Below, piece by piece: positions 46,794-57,258 of a stretch of DNA of 64,000 nucleotides. This stretch comes from Locusta migratoria. Taxonomy: Eukaryota > Arthropoda > Insecta > Orthoptera > Acrididae. The position numbers and the translations under genes are program-made. The stretch lies in the NCBI GenBank assembly GCA_026315105.1, contig CM048745.1, positions 155,365,323 to 155,429,322 on the forward strand, given 5' to 3'. How positions within the stretch are numbered: the stretch's first letter is position 1; every line of letters begins with the position of its first letter. The notes under the pieces were generated by a model. It was not told the DNA's origin, ran no database searches, and saw only the letters and a program-made list of their open reading frames with translations.

Positions 46794-47178
46794 GAGAACT
46801 CACGGAAGTTGCTATCTGGCGCGTGCCCGCATGTCCCTTTAATACCTGTAACCGGTTTTATAGATTTGTTGCCGCCCTATGAACGCCATGTGGTGAGAAA
46901 AGACAGTTTTATGCGAACAAAATACAATATTAACGGCATGCAATGCTTGGGAACCTGAAAAATCTTAAAAACGGAAAGTTACGTTTCAAAAGATTTTTTT
47001 TTTTTTTTTTTAGAAAACGTGGAATACTGCTGTTAATAGGTATATTGAACATGACGTTGGGGAAATAAAATAGCTAACTCGTAACTGAATGTGATAACTA
47101 GCGTTTTTATCTTACTTTCAAGATGGTCGAAAACGTTTGAGCGACTGTGTATTATATGTAGGTCCAAACATTGCCGAT
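46794..47178. other. Unassigned sequence
   Basis: Poly-T run near 46995-47012. No gene recognised. Confidence 0.5.
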
Positions 47179-47190
47179 GATCCTTTCTTC

Positions 47191-47386
47191 GCCTGCCGCG
47201 GTGGCCGAGGGGACTGAGGCGCTCCAGTCACGGTCTGCACGGCCATTACGGTCAGGGGTTCGAATCCCCCCTCGGGCATCGATATTTGTGCCGTCCTTAG
47301 TGTTAGCTAGACCATAAGTAGTTTGTAAGTTTAGGGACTGATAACCCCATAGTTAAGTCCCATAAGCTTAAACATTTGAACATTTT
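47191..47386 (+). mobile_element. tRNA-derived SINE, full copy
   Basis: The head is GCCGCGGTGGCCGAGGGGAC with B box GGGGTTCGAATCCCCCC (class II, Leu/Ser-like). The body is GATATTTGTGCCGTCC ... AAGTAGTTTGTAAG ... ACTGATAACCCC, and the tail is AAACATTTGAACATTT. An exact 12-bp target duplication, GATCCTTTCTTC, lies at 47179-47190 and 47387-47398. This is the best reference copy for the family in the window. Confidence 0.97.
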
Positions 47387-47398
47387 GATCCTTTCTTC

Positions 47399-47652
47399 AG
47401 TGCGGGTGCACACCATACTGTCACCATACTGCGTCAGTAGTCTGTGCGTAAGATGGAAATTCTGGCCTGCCAGGAGACGTGCCGAGGTTAGGCGGTAAAA
47501 TTGCTGTAGTGTTCTGCGCGACTGCCAGTAAAAAGGAAAGTGAGTTCGAAACGCAGACTACCACAAACTTTCATGTTTTATTTGTGTAATTCAAAGCCCA
47601 GTGGAAGCACGGGCTGTTATAAGGCCTTGTCTGTACGTGGTCGTAGTGGCCG
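47399..47652. other. Unassigned sequence
   Basis: No gene recognised. Confidence 0.5.
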
Positions 47653-47662
47653 TAGCGCGGGC

Positions 47663-48800
47663 TAAAGCACTAGATATACCGAGCTGAACAATCCGCCATT
47701 TTGAATCCCAATCGACGACACAGTTGTTTTCTTTGCCTGGTGCAGCGAAATGAATCAGCCAACTGTTTGTGATTTTATTGTTTCACAGTGTGAAATGGTT
47801 GGTTGTGCATCTCCAAACTCCTCAAATAATAGCAGATATGGTCGCTAGAAGTTTTATCGGTTTTTTTGAAACACAGATCGGCGTAAAAAGTGGCTTTTAA
47901 ATTCCAGATGCCAAGAATGAACGCCAAAATCGAGTAACTATGTGTGTAACGTTAAGAATTAAACCTTCTTTTATTTGTATTAAAATAGTTATGCTGACAG
48001 AGAGGTAGTAAAGAAAATATAGGCCTATACATGTAAGCAATGGTTTATTTTAACTTTGATAGACTTAATATATAACGACAAACAGTGTGTTTAATGTTCC
48101 TTTTCTTGACATTATTTAGACTAACTAGTTAGTTATTCTAAGGTATATTAATTGTATTTTAAGAGATGCATGAGTGCAGCTGGCTTTACCCAGTTATTGG
48201 TTTTTAAATTACATTATTACACATTATTTTCTTGTTTTAATTAAATTTGACTCAACACTGGAATATGTAGGCCTGAGCCAAGCTGTCTGAAAAAGATAAA
48301 TAATAAATTGAACTTCGCAAAGAATAGGAACAGGAAAGACGTAAAATCATCTCTGAAATACGGTGTGCGTAAAATATGCGAGACTTAAGAGGGGGCAATA
48401 AGGGAAGTACGAAACGCAATTTAACCTTATTTTGTAACTGTTTTCGTATGCAACTCTTAGTTACCGTAAACGTATGTGGATGTACTACTTACAAAATAGA
48501 AAATAAGATAATTGTAACGTATTTTAACTATATTTGGTACATTTTAGAACGACAACATATGCTTTAATATGGAATGTAAGTGAATGTATCATATCTCTAA
48601 ATACCCCTTTAATCATTAACTTTAAGTTGCTTTCCTCTTACAGTCAAATGTAAGCCAATAAATTTACTGTGCTGTAATATTTCTGAGCTAGGAAAGTATA
48701 TTTAATGGCCTTAACACCATATTAAAAAGCGTAAGTGTGCGCACCTTCAATGTGGGATTCAAAATGGCGGATTGTTCTGCTTGTACTATACAGTGCTCTA
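47663..48800 (+). mobile_element. THAP-bearing DNA transposon, third lineage
   Basis: The ends are inverted: TAAAGCACTAGATA at the left, and TAGAGCACTGTATA at the right when reverse-complemented. Similarity continues inward through GAACAATCCGCCATTTTGAA. The same-sense string TAGCGCGGGCTAA flanks both sides (47653-47665, 48799-48811). Within it an 8-bp target duplication GCGCGGGC fits, the size known for the P superfamily. The only gene is a broken THAP domain at 47792-47955. Confidence 0.88.
47792..47955 (+). pseudogene. Broken THAP domain
   Basis: The frame starts MVGCASPNSSNNSRYGR (the second zinc Cys appears as Ser), and continues KFYRFF and NTDRRKKWLLNSRC, then PKSSNYVCN, with three in-frame stops. 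The M-V-G-C start, F-Y-R-F and K-K-W follow the THAP consensus order. Unlike the other THAP elements, no intron interrupts the region before KKW. The second half (Cys-x-x-His and C-terminal box) is not found. Confidence 0.75.
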
Positions 48801-49145
48801 GCGCGGGCTAAGGCGTCAGGACGAGGCCTGCGGCAGACCAGACGTTCAGCTCGGGGAATGACGAGCGCCAACAGGCGGCTGGGCTCGTCGCGACCTCTAC
48901 GGAGAGCCGAGAGCCGAGAGCGAAAAGCGGATTGGCAGGCGACGCAGATAAACGCGGTTTCCTCGGAAGAGGCGAAGCACACGCACAGGCCGTTCCGCGA
49001 ACTGTTTTCGCGGCTGCAGCGGCGCGGGCAGCTGCCAACGTCTGCCGTCTGTGCCAGGGACCGACTACATTCTCTCTACACTCCACACCAGCTCCAGGCG
49101 CCACACAATACACCACATCCAAACACAAACAGCGAAATAATTTAA
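48801..49145. other. GC-rich unassigned stretch
   Basis: GC-rich with long overlapping frames on both strands (up to 136 codons) and no motifs. Probably non-coding. Confidence 0.45.
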
Positions 49146-49180
49146 GGGTTTGGTCTTTTGCCAGTTTGTGATAAAAAATC

Positions 49181-50330
49181 CTGAACAAGCCTCTTCATCT
49201 CCTCATAAGAACGGCATCCTACATCCATTTGAATCTGCTTACTATATGCGTCTCTTGGTCTCCCTCTGTGATTGTTACCCCCCCACACACTTCCCTCCAA
49301 TGCTAAATTTACGATTCGTCGATGTCTAAGAATGTGTCCTACCAAGCGATCCCTTCTTTTAGTCAAGGTATGCCAAAAACTACTTTTCTCACCAATTCTG
49401 TTCAGTACCTCTTCATTCGTTATGCGAATTACCCACCAAATCTTCAACATTCTCTTGTAGCACCACATTCCAAAAGCCTCTATTCTCTTCCTGTCCGCAC
49501 TGTTTATCGTCCATGTTTCAATCCCGTACAAGGCAACACTCCACACAAATGCCTTCAGAAAAGACTTCCTTACACTTAATATTCGATGTTAGCAAATTTC
49601 TCTTTTTCAAAAATGCTTTTCTTCCCATTGCCAACGTGCATTTTATATCATCTGTACTGCAACCGTCATATGTTATTTTACTACCCAAGTAAGAAACTCA
49701 TCTACCACCTTCATCGTTTCGTTACCTAATCTGTTCCTTCAGCATCGCCTGATTTTCTGAAACTGCATTCAATTACCCTTGTTTTGCTCTTATTAATGTT
49801 GATCTTATATGCTCTCTTCAACACACTGTTCATTCTATTCAACTGCTCTTCCAGGTCCTTTGCTGTCTCTGACAGAATTACAATGTCATCAGCAAAACGC
49901 AATGTTTTTATTTTTTCACCCTGAACTTTGATCCCTATTCCAAATTTTTCCTTGCTTTCCTGCACCGCCTGACGGTGTACAAATTGAATAACATCGGAGA
50001 AAGGCTACAGCCCTGTCTTACTCCCCAACTAATGCTTCCCTTTCATGCCCTTCGAGTCTAATAACTGCGGTCTGGCTTTTGTACAAGTTATAACTTTCCC
50101 TGTATTTTACCCCTGCTGACTTCAGAATTTCAAACAGTGTGATCCAGTCAACATTGTCAAAAGCTCTACGAATCTACAAAAGCTAAAAATGTAGGTTTGC
50201 CTTTCATTAATCTATCTTCTAAGATAATTCGTAAAGTGAGTATTGCCTCCCGGGTTCCTACGTTCCTCCTGAACCCAAACTGATCTTTCCCAAGGTCAGC
50301 TTCTACCAGCTTTTCCATAATACTACTACT
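49181..50330 (-). pseudogene. RTE-clade LINE fragment, minus strand
   Basis: Read from 50330 downward: SIMEKLVEADLGKDQFGFRR, GKPTFLAFVDS (motif A start, then broken), LSPLLF-region remnants, TLRFADDIVILSETAKDLEE (motif C) near 49900, FRKSGDAEGTD, and the C-terminal part ALYGIETWTI to KRLVQD near 49181. The usual WRAASNQ ending and tail are missing, so this copy is cut at its 3' side too. Several frameshifts. Confidence 0.9.
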
Positions 50331-50439
50331 AATACTACCACAAATGCATGCACTCAGGTACGTGCAATAGAGTTTTGAATTTTGAAGCTGCCTCCGTTCT
50401 GCTCTAAAGTGAATGAAAAACTGTAGGACGATTTTCTTC

Positions 50440-50825
50440 ACAATTAACCGTATTTCAGTTTAAAAACATTTATTAATAAATAAAGTACAACATTACTGGC
50501 ATAATACGTTAATTCTACAGTTCTTCAGTCTTCTAGCTTCCCTTCAGTCTCCTCAGGATCGTTTGAAGCATCTGACGTCAACTGGTCGTAAAACCATTTC
50601 GTTTTGCCCAAGATACTTTCTGGCCAGCTCCATGACGTCTTTAAACATCTGGCCTTTAAGCGGGAGGAGACAATCGTAAGCTTGATGAAGGTGGTCCATT
50701 GTGAGACTCTCAGGACCTTGGTTGCAAATTTCTTCATTATCGAAGACAGTCGTACCTACAGTCACACTGCATTGAATAATCACTTTACCGATGTATGGCA
50801 GTTCAGAGAGGAATATTTTTTACTT
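50440..50825 (-). other. Unrecognised open stretch
   Basis: The minus-strand frame 50553-50783 reads VGTTVFDNEEICNQGPESLT, DHLHQAYDCLLPLKGQ and FKDVMELARKYLGQNEMVLR. A second frame continues with SDASNDPEETEGKLED (50525-50570). Together they look like the end of a real protein with an acidic tail, broken by a frameshift near 50570. I cannot name it. It lies between the RTE fragment and the 0.8-kb element. Confidence 0.35.
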
Positions 50826-51586
50826 ACAAGGAAAGTACATGGGCTCGAAAAAATATATCTGTATGAACGTTTGGTTACAGCATCTCTACGTACACCTCAA
50901 TGTGCTGGTGGGTGTTGTTTTTCTGCAAAGCTCTGCAACCATGCTCTAGATAGCACTGTAGATGTAATTGTAGACGCCATAGGTAATGCAGATATCTAAA
51001 CTTTTGTAATAATCATCGTACATGTTCTCTAGCGAATTGTCATCAAAATCCGTGATGATAGTTGCAACTTTAACCTCCTTCCCGAAAGACTGTTGGTATT
51101 CACTGCCTATGCTTCCATCGCCTCTTCCCGCACTTACTGTAGCACTACCGCTTGCAAGGAGTTGTTCGTCATTATCATCCCTATTATTATAAGTTTGTAA
51201 CAACATTATCTAACTTATGCTAATATTTCTGTACCATAACAGATACGAGAAAGCATGCGAATGATTCATCTTCTACACTAATACCATCTGCACAAAGAAG
51301 GGTTCTTCGTAACTTCATCTCAACTAATCGCAATACATTAGCAGGACTGATAAACAATCGCCGCCCCATCTGACGCTTCACTACACAAATAACACCACAA
51401 AACGCAACTTCGAAGGCACACTGCACCGTCCCTACTGGCGAACCGACAGGTCAAAGTGCAATGCAGCATGGCACACGCAGAGGCCTCTAACGGACGAGTG
51501 CCGAGTTGCGGGAGTATCACTAGTACATTATCTCTCATACGATTTTGGTGTATATGTGTTTGTTCGAGCCGAAGTACTTTCCTTGT
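50826..51586 (-). mobile_element. 0.8-kb element with ACAAGGAAAGTAC ends, copy 2 (inverted)
   Basis: Inverted copy of 46006-46793. Ends ACAAGGAAAGTACATGGGCT and, reverse-complemented from the right, ACAAGGAAAGTACTTCGGCT. It keeps both conserved open stretches (50946-51206 and 51220-51426) in protein-like form. Weak similarity of the flanks (GAGGAATATTTTTTA against AGAGGAAAATATTTA inverted) hints that the true ends lie slightly further out. Confidence 0.75.
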
Positions 51587-51754
51587 TAGTGATTAAATAT
51601 TTTCCTCTTCTTCGGTAATGATACGTAAGGGTTCTTTATAAGAAATTTCTTCGTCGTATCAGCAAAGTTGAAAATACATTTCTGGTCCATTGTGCTGAGT
51701 TTTGGGGAAAAAGATGTCGTGACCTTTCAAAGAAACCATCCCGGCATTTGCGTG

Positions 51755-52090
51755 GAGTGATTTAGGAAAATCAAGCCAAATCTAAATCTGGATGGAGAAT
51801 ATGAGTCCGTGGTGTTACCAACTACACCACCTCGCTTGTTCAATAACTTTGCCTCGCGCTTTCATTCGTTTCATGTCGAGCCCCCAGGGGTCTCACGGTT
51901 CTTTCGTACAAGCGTGGCGAGCACGGGGCCCCGAGCTAATGCATTCTTCCTTCCTTCTTTACTTCTCTGACTGAATTTCTTTTCCCCTCCCCTTTCCTAA
52001 CCTCACTCCTTCCCCTCCCCACCGGGGGACTGATAACCTCATTAGTTTAGTCCCCCTATCCCAATCCCAAACAACCGAAACAACCCTTTC
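51755..52090. mobile_element. Probable SINE fragment
   Basis: The left part (51755-51835) read on the minus strand ends in a decayed tRNA-like box (AAGCGAGGTGGTGTAG). The right part has CT-rich sequence and GGGGACTGATAACCTCATTA with TTTAGTCCCC, like other SINE tails here. The boundaries are approximate. Confidence 0.5.
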
Positions 52091-52320
52091 ATGTCGAATG
52101 GGACAAACAACTCCCTAAAAAAAAAAAAAGATTCTGCACACGTTGTTTTGAATGTGACAAAAACGAAGACTAATTTCAGAAAAAAAATCGTGTCGTTCAC
52201 CGCATAATGCACATTTATAGGGTTTGATCCTTGACATCCGCAGGTTTATGACGTCCTAGCTGTGCGTTCGTGTTTGTAGGTGGCATGAGCAATTATGTGG
52301 TGGCTCAGTTACAGATGATT
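52091..52320. other. Unassigned sequence
   Basis: An A-run near 52119. No gene recognised. Confidence 0.5.
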
Positions 52321-52323
52321 ATA

Positions 52324-52440
52324 CGGGGTGTTACAAAAAGGCACGGCCAAACTTTCAGTAAACATTCCTCACACACAAAGATAATATGTTATGTGGACAT
52401 GTGTCCGGAAACGCTTGATTTCCAACTCGTGATCTAGAAT
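52324..52440 (+). mobile_element. Solo terminal fragment of the GGGTGTTAC mariner family
   Basis: GGGGTGTTACAAAAAGGCAC and CATTCCTCACACACAAAGAT closely match the left end of the element at 55625. Similarity fades after about 52410. The rest of the element is absent. Confidence 0.85.
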
Positions 52441-53958
52441 GGAAATCTCATCCAGAAAGTTTCTAGTCTGAACACTTCAATTATTGCAGGGCAACTCCGA
52501 TGCCTACATTCTGATTGTCAGTCTTCCAAAAAATTGTAGCTGAAACACGACCATTCAAAACAGTTGTAATGTATTAGTAAACAAAGTTTATTCAACGTGA
52601 CTCATCGATGTCAGAAGTCCTCTGTAAGATCCAGCACACTTTTCCTCTTGCCCAAAATGAATCAAGAACTTAATGCTATCAGAAGAATTGTGCAACAAGT
52701 ACGTCTAGCCAAGCGGAAGATGTCTTTCCTCGTGCGCTTCCGAAGTGAATACGTGACTACTTTAGCACTGAGCAAATAAGTAATACAGAACTAAGTGGGA
52801 CCCTTTCTATTCCCAATTGCTTTCCTCTGCAGTGTGAGTACAAGAGTATAAACAAAAACTGAGTACTACATTTTAAATTCAAAAAAGACAATTCTGCCTT
52901 CATATGAATAAGCACGGAATCGGGGAAAACAAGTGTTTTGTCGACTATCCCCTCCACCCCGGAAATCAAAGGAAGTTTGTGAACAATTTTAATAGTGTGT
53001 GGCTGTAGCACTAATCGTAAAGTGCTATTTGAATCAAACTTAGAAATTGTTAACTGGCAAATACTTTTCATACAACGAATTAATTAAAAAACCAAAGGCA
53101 AATTCACTAACAAACTTTTCTTTTACGGTTTATTTTGCAGTGATTTTTTTTCCCTTTTGATAAATGGGTTAAGTCTTGCAAACCTTTGTGCTGGTCTGCA
53201 GTTAGGATTAGCTGTGGGGAGCGAGGTAGCGCGTATTTGAGCAGTGTAAGCCCACTGAAGAGAATGTTTATACCTACAAATTCACTGAAAGGCAAAGTTT
53301 AACTGGTGGTTTGACTAAGCTGTTCGCCAGAAAAATATATAATCATATCTGTTTTCACCGTCGCACACAACAGTGGAAGGAGGGAGTGAGCAATGCAGGG
53401 GTGAATCGCTCAGTAAAATTTGGGGTGCTATCGTGTCTGCCAAATAATGGCTGCCATACGTTAGTCAAGTCCAGCACCGACGACGAGTTGGTACATAAAC
53501 AAGTGCACAGACTTACTTGCGTGTAGGTTAAATTTCACTTCCAGCCCCGGCGGACACGTGTATAATGTTGGTAAGGCATGCTGAATGCCGGTACTCACGT
53601 GACGTTGGCATTAGCCAACCATATGGCAACGAAATTGTTTTGTCGTGAAATGTCTTACGATGGCAGTTCTTTTTGAACGGACAAGGATATATATATACAA
53701 GAACCTGTCATCATGGTGCAGGATCAGCATTATTTAATTACTTCATCGTCTATACAGTGTAGGTCATTGTATGTGATTCGGATTTCTAGGGATATTAACA
53801 TCTTTGCGAAGATTTTCTACCGTGTTGATGTGGGCAACGATCACGCGCGTATGCTGGGTCGGGAAGTAGAATTTTATACACGTCTCGGAGTTCCCGTTAA
53901 GCGCTACAATTCATCACGCCTTGCCTCCTATCGTAACTACTCCGTGCCCTTCAGTGCA
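52441..53958. other. Unassigned sequence
   Basis: Open frames of 104 and 116 codons (52757-53071 minus, 53713-54063 plus) have no recognisable motif; the second runs into the THAP element. The word GAACGGACAAGG...TACAAGAACCTGTCA near 53675-53712 is shared with the repeats at 61-64 kb. Confidence 0.5.
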
Positions 53959-53965
53959 TCACAGA

Positions 53966-55249
53966 CACAGAATAAGGAGTATACAGAAAGGAAACTCCCG
54001 CTGCAGTCTGTCGTCCAAAATTTAGTGCGCATGCGCGGAATCGGCCATCTTGAAAAGCAGTAAACGCGTGGTTACTCCCTACTCTGTGGCGTGGTAATGC
54101 GCCGTCTTTGTTTGTTAATTGTGTAATTTAACTGCCTGAATCTCATTAAACAAGTATTTGGTACAGTGCAGTACAGTAAAAAGAAAGAAATGTGTGTTAG
54201 TAGTTGGAGCTGTTCCGTTTTTATTATGAGCAGCAATAAGAGAAAAGGTGGCCGATGGTGTTCAGCACCTAATTGCCGCGATAATTCTAATGCAAATAAG
54301 GATATAAGTTTCTTCGCCTTCCCAAAAGATGCTAAGCAGTACGTGAACTTCACTATGTGTGTAGTGAAAGTTAAATGTTATCATTTTCGAATGAGAGCTT
54401 ATTAAAAGTAGCCTTGCTTCTTCTCTTGACGATAACTCTCTGTTGCTGTTGCAACATTTCGATGATGTTGAACTGCTGCAGCAAGTACATTTATATTTTA
54501 TAAGTTTAACGTTGTAGGGAATAATATAAAATGAATGACAAAGAATAGTGCTTAAGTAGGCAGGTAAAATCTTACTTACGGTATTGGAGGCGTAGTGTGC
54601 TAATGTTGGCAACGAATGATCTTTGGATACTCAAATAGATTAAGGGGAATAATTATTTTATGCTGTCCCTGCTCTGTGGTTGACAGATTCCTCTATATGC
54701 CCTTCTCCGATCAGTAAATAAATGATACTTCTAAAGAAAATACAACTTTTATATACGCCCAGACATCATTAGTTCTGTGTAATCACGTTGTACTGCTAAG
54801 TCTGACTCAATATTTTGTGCGAATTTATTCGTGTCAAATAAAACCTGGCAGTTGTAAAGTCTCTTCCTTGTTTATAACTAATTTCCCAAACATAACTCCG
54901 CGTCATTTGGGATTTTTCTAGAGATAAGCACCAAATAAAACGATCGTCGATTCCACCGTACATTTTCGTAGTTGTATTAAAATTTAGGCCTATTTTTGTT
55001 TCGTTGGATTACAATTAGGTGCAAGATGAGGGCGCAAAATAGATGAGAGCATAATGGAAAGCAGTTTCCTTTCGTAAAAGTCGGTGAGATTAGCTGCAGT
55101 TCGTTAAAAGTCAATTTCCAGCCAAAGTACTAAGTGGCTATAGTTCCGCGTTTACTGCTTTTCAATATGGCGTCGAGCGCAACGCTTGGTAACATACAGA
55201 TCAAAGGCGCCGCCCCCAGCTTTCCCTTCTGTATGCTCCCTATTCTGTG
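53966..55249 (+). mobile_element. THAP-bearing DNA transposon, fourth copy (second lineage)
   Basis: The ends are CACAGAATAAGGAGTATACA and, reverse-complemented, CACAGAATAGGGAGCATACA. Similarity resumes inside through TTGAAAAGCAGTAAACGCG. An exact 7-bp target duplication, TCACAGA, lies at 53959-53965 and 55250-55256. The CACAG start and 7-bp duplication match the copies at 1819 and 5040, although the rest differs. It carries a THAP exon at 54226-54338. Confidence 0.93.
54226..54338 (+). CDS. THAP domain first exon
   Basis: Starts MSSNKRKGGRWCSAPNCRD, with the intact first zinc pair CxxxxC, then ISFFAFPKDAK. A GTACGT donor follows at 54339, at the same position (after D-x-x) and phase as the donor in the THAP gene at 1959-2482. 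No second exon with CxxH and the C-terminal box can be found downstream, so this is a partial gene. Reading through the donor gives only a short end at 54405. Confidence 0.7.
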
Positions 55250-55569
55250 TCACAGATACACGTCTTCAACCTGTTAGTCCTTCCTCATAACCGCCTTTAT
55301 GATTGTACACTTAAGTAGTGTTTTTTATTTTTCTGTCTGTGCAGCTATAAAATGCGATTTTTTGTTCTGAATTGGTGCAAACACTGGTTTCAGTTACATA
55401 GTGAACCACGTTTTCGTGTTTCATAATTGTGATATGCTCGTATCGTCAAAGTAAATCGGATGCTTGTCATTAACCCTTCAACTGCTAACGACGTATATGC
55501 AGCAGCAGTCGACAGTGCCATGAGCGCGAATGATATATGCGTTTCGATGTTTTTTCACAACATACATTC
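55250..55569. other. Unassigned sequence
   Basis: Between the THAP element and the nested hAT-like element. No gene recognised. Confidence 0.5.
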
Positions 55570-55793
55570 TAGGGCTGTTGATACTAAAAATATCGGGATA
55601 TTTAAACGTAATACTGGACCAATATGTAGGGTGTTACAAAAAGGTACAGCCAAACTTTCAGGAAACATTCCTCACACACAAAGAAAAAAAATGTTATGTG
55701 GACATGTGTCCAGAAACGCTTAATTTCCATGTTAGAGCGCATTTTATTACTTCTCTTCAAATCACAATCATGGAATGGAAACACACAGCAACA

Positions 55794-55893
55794 ACCCCGG
55801 CCGCGGTGGCCGAGGGGACTGAAGCGCTCCAGTCACTGTCTGCACGGCCAATACGGGCGGGGGTTCGAATCCCCCCTCGGGCATGGATATTTG
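55794..55893 (+). mobile_element. tRNA-derived SINE, 5' part (split by RTE)
   Basis: GCCGCGGTGGCCGAGGGGAC through B box GGGGTTCGAATCCCCCC to GGATATTTG. The other part resumes at 56952-57021. The target duplication AGCAACA (55787-55793, 57022-57028) surrounds the two parts and splits a continuous mariner sequence, so the SINE entered the mariner before the RTE entered the SINE. Confidence 0.92.
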
Positions 55894-56951
55894 GGCTTTT
55901 GACAATGTTGATTGGAATAAACTCTTCCAAGTTCTGAAGCAAGCAGGAGTAAAATATAGGGAGCGTAAGGTTATTTACAACTTGTACAAAAACCAGACAG
56001 CGGTTGTCAGAGTTGAAGGGCATGAAAGGGATGCAGTGGTTGGGGAGTAAGACAGGGTTGTAGCCTTTCTCCAATGTTATTTAATTTGTACAGTGAGCAA
56101 GCTATAAAGGAAAGCAAGGAGAAATTTGGAGAAGGAATTAAAGTTCAGGGCGAAGAATTAAAAACTTTGCGTTTTGCCGACGACATAGTAATTCTGTAAG
56201 AGACAGCAAAGGACCTGGAAGAGCAATTGAACGGAATGGACAGTGTGTTGAAAGGTGCATATAAGATGAAGATTAACAAGAGTAAAACTAGGGTAATGGA
56301 GTGCAGTGTAAGAAAATCAGGTGATGCTGAAGGAATTAGATTGGGTAACGAAGCAATAAAGGAGGTAGATGAATTTTGTTACTTAGGCAGTAAAATAACA
56401 AATGATGGTCGCAGTACAGAGGATGTAAAATGCAGAATGACAATGGGTAGAAAAGCATTCTTGAAAAAGAGAAATTTGTTAACATCGAATATTGATTTAA
56501 GCCTAAGGAAGTCCTTTCTGAAGGCATTTGTATGGAGTGTGGCCTTGTATGGGAGTGAGACATGGACGATAAACAGTGCGGACAGGAAGAGGATTGAGGC
56601 TTTTGAAATATGGTGCTACAGAAGAATGCTGAAGATTAGGTGGGTGGATCGCGTAACTAATGAGGGGGTACTGAACAGAATTGGGGAGGAAAGAAATTTC
56701 TGGCATACCTTGACTAAAAGAAGGGATCGATTGGTAGGACACATTCTTAGACATCAAGGAATTGTGAATTTAGCGTTGGAGGGAAGTGTGTGGGGTAAAA
56801 ACCGCAGAGGAAGACCAAGAGATGGATACATTAAGCAGATTCAGACAGATGTAGGTTGCCGTTCTTATGTGGAGATTAAGCGGCTTGCTGAGGATAGGTT
56901 ATCGTGGAGAGCTGCATCAAACCAGTCTCCGGACTGAAGACCACAACAACA
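55894..56951 (+). pseudogene. RTE-clade LINE fragment inserted in a SINE
   Basis: Starts inside motif A (AFDNVDWNKLFQVLKQ), with VRQGC, FADDIVIL and an uninterrupted 236-codon C-terminal frame (56227-56937): LKGAYKMKINKSKTRVMECS to DRLSWRAASNQSPD, then the tail GACTGAAGACCACAACAACA. Stops and frameshifts lie near 56050 and 56198 only. It is the least damaged C-terminal region among the copies, so it is probably the youngest. Confidence 0.95.
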
Positions 56952-57021
56952 AGTAGTTTGTAAGTTTATGGACTGATGACCCCGAAGTTAAGTCCCATAA
57001 GCTATACAAACATTTGAACAT
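56952..57021 (+). mobile_element. tRNA-derived SINE, 3' part
   Basis: AGTAGTTTGTAAGTTTATGG through AAACATTTGAACAT. Compared with the whole copy at 47191-47386, about 28 bp (TGCCGTCCTTAG...ACCATA) between the two parts are missing. Confidence 0.92.
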
Positions 57022-57258
57022 AGCAACAGAACGTACCAGCGTGACTTCAAACACTTTGTTACAGGAAATGTTTAAAATGTCATCCGTTAGCGAGGATACA
57101 TGCATCCACCCTCCGTCGCATGGAATCCCTGATGCGCTGATGCAGCCCTGGAGAATGGCATATTGTATCACAGCCGTCCACAATACGAGCACGAAGAGTC
57201 TACATTTGGTACCGGGGTTGCGTAGACAAGAGCTTTCAAATGCCCCTATAAATGAAAG

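Noticed and set aside
47191..47275. A tRNA-Leu gene
   Set aside because: It is the head of a SINE with body, tail and a 12-bp target duplication.
48735..49188. Frames of 136 and 126 codons on opposite strands
   Set aside because: GC-rich stretch with low stop density; no motif, partly overlapping a transposon end.
52757..53071. 104-codon frame on the minus strand as a host exon
   Set aside because: No recognisable domain, no clear splice sites and no neighbouring exon; cannot be supported by eye.
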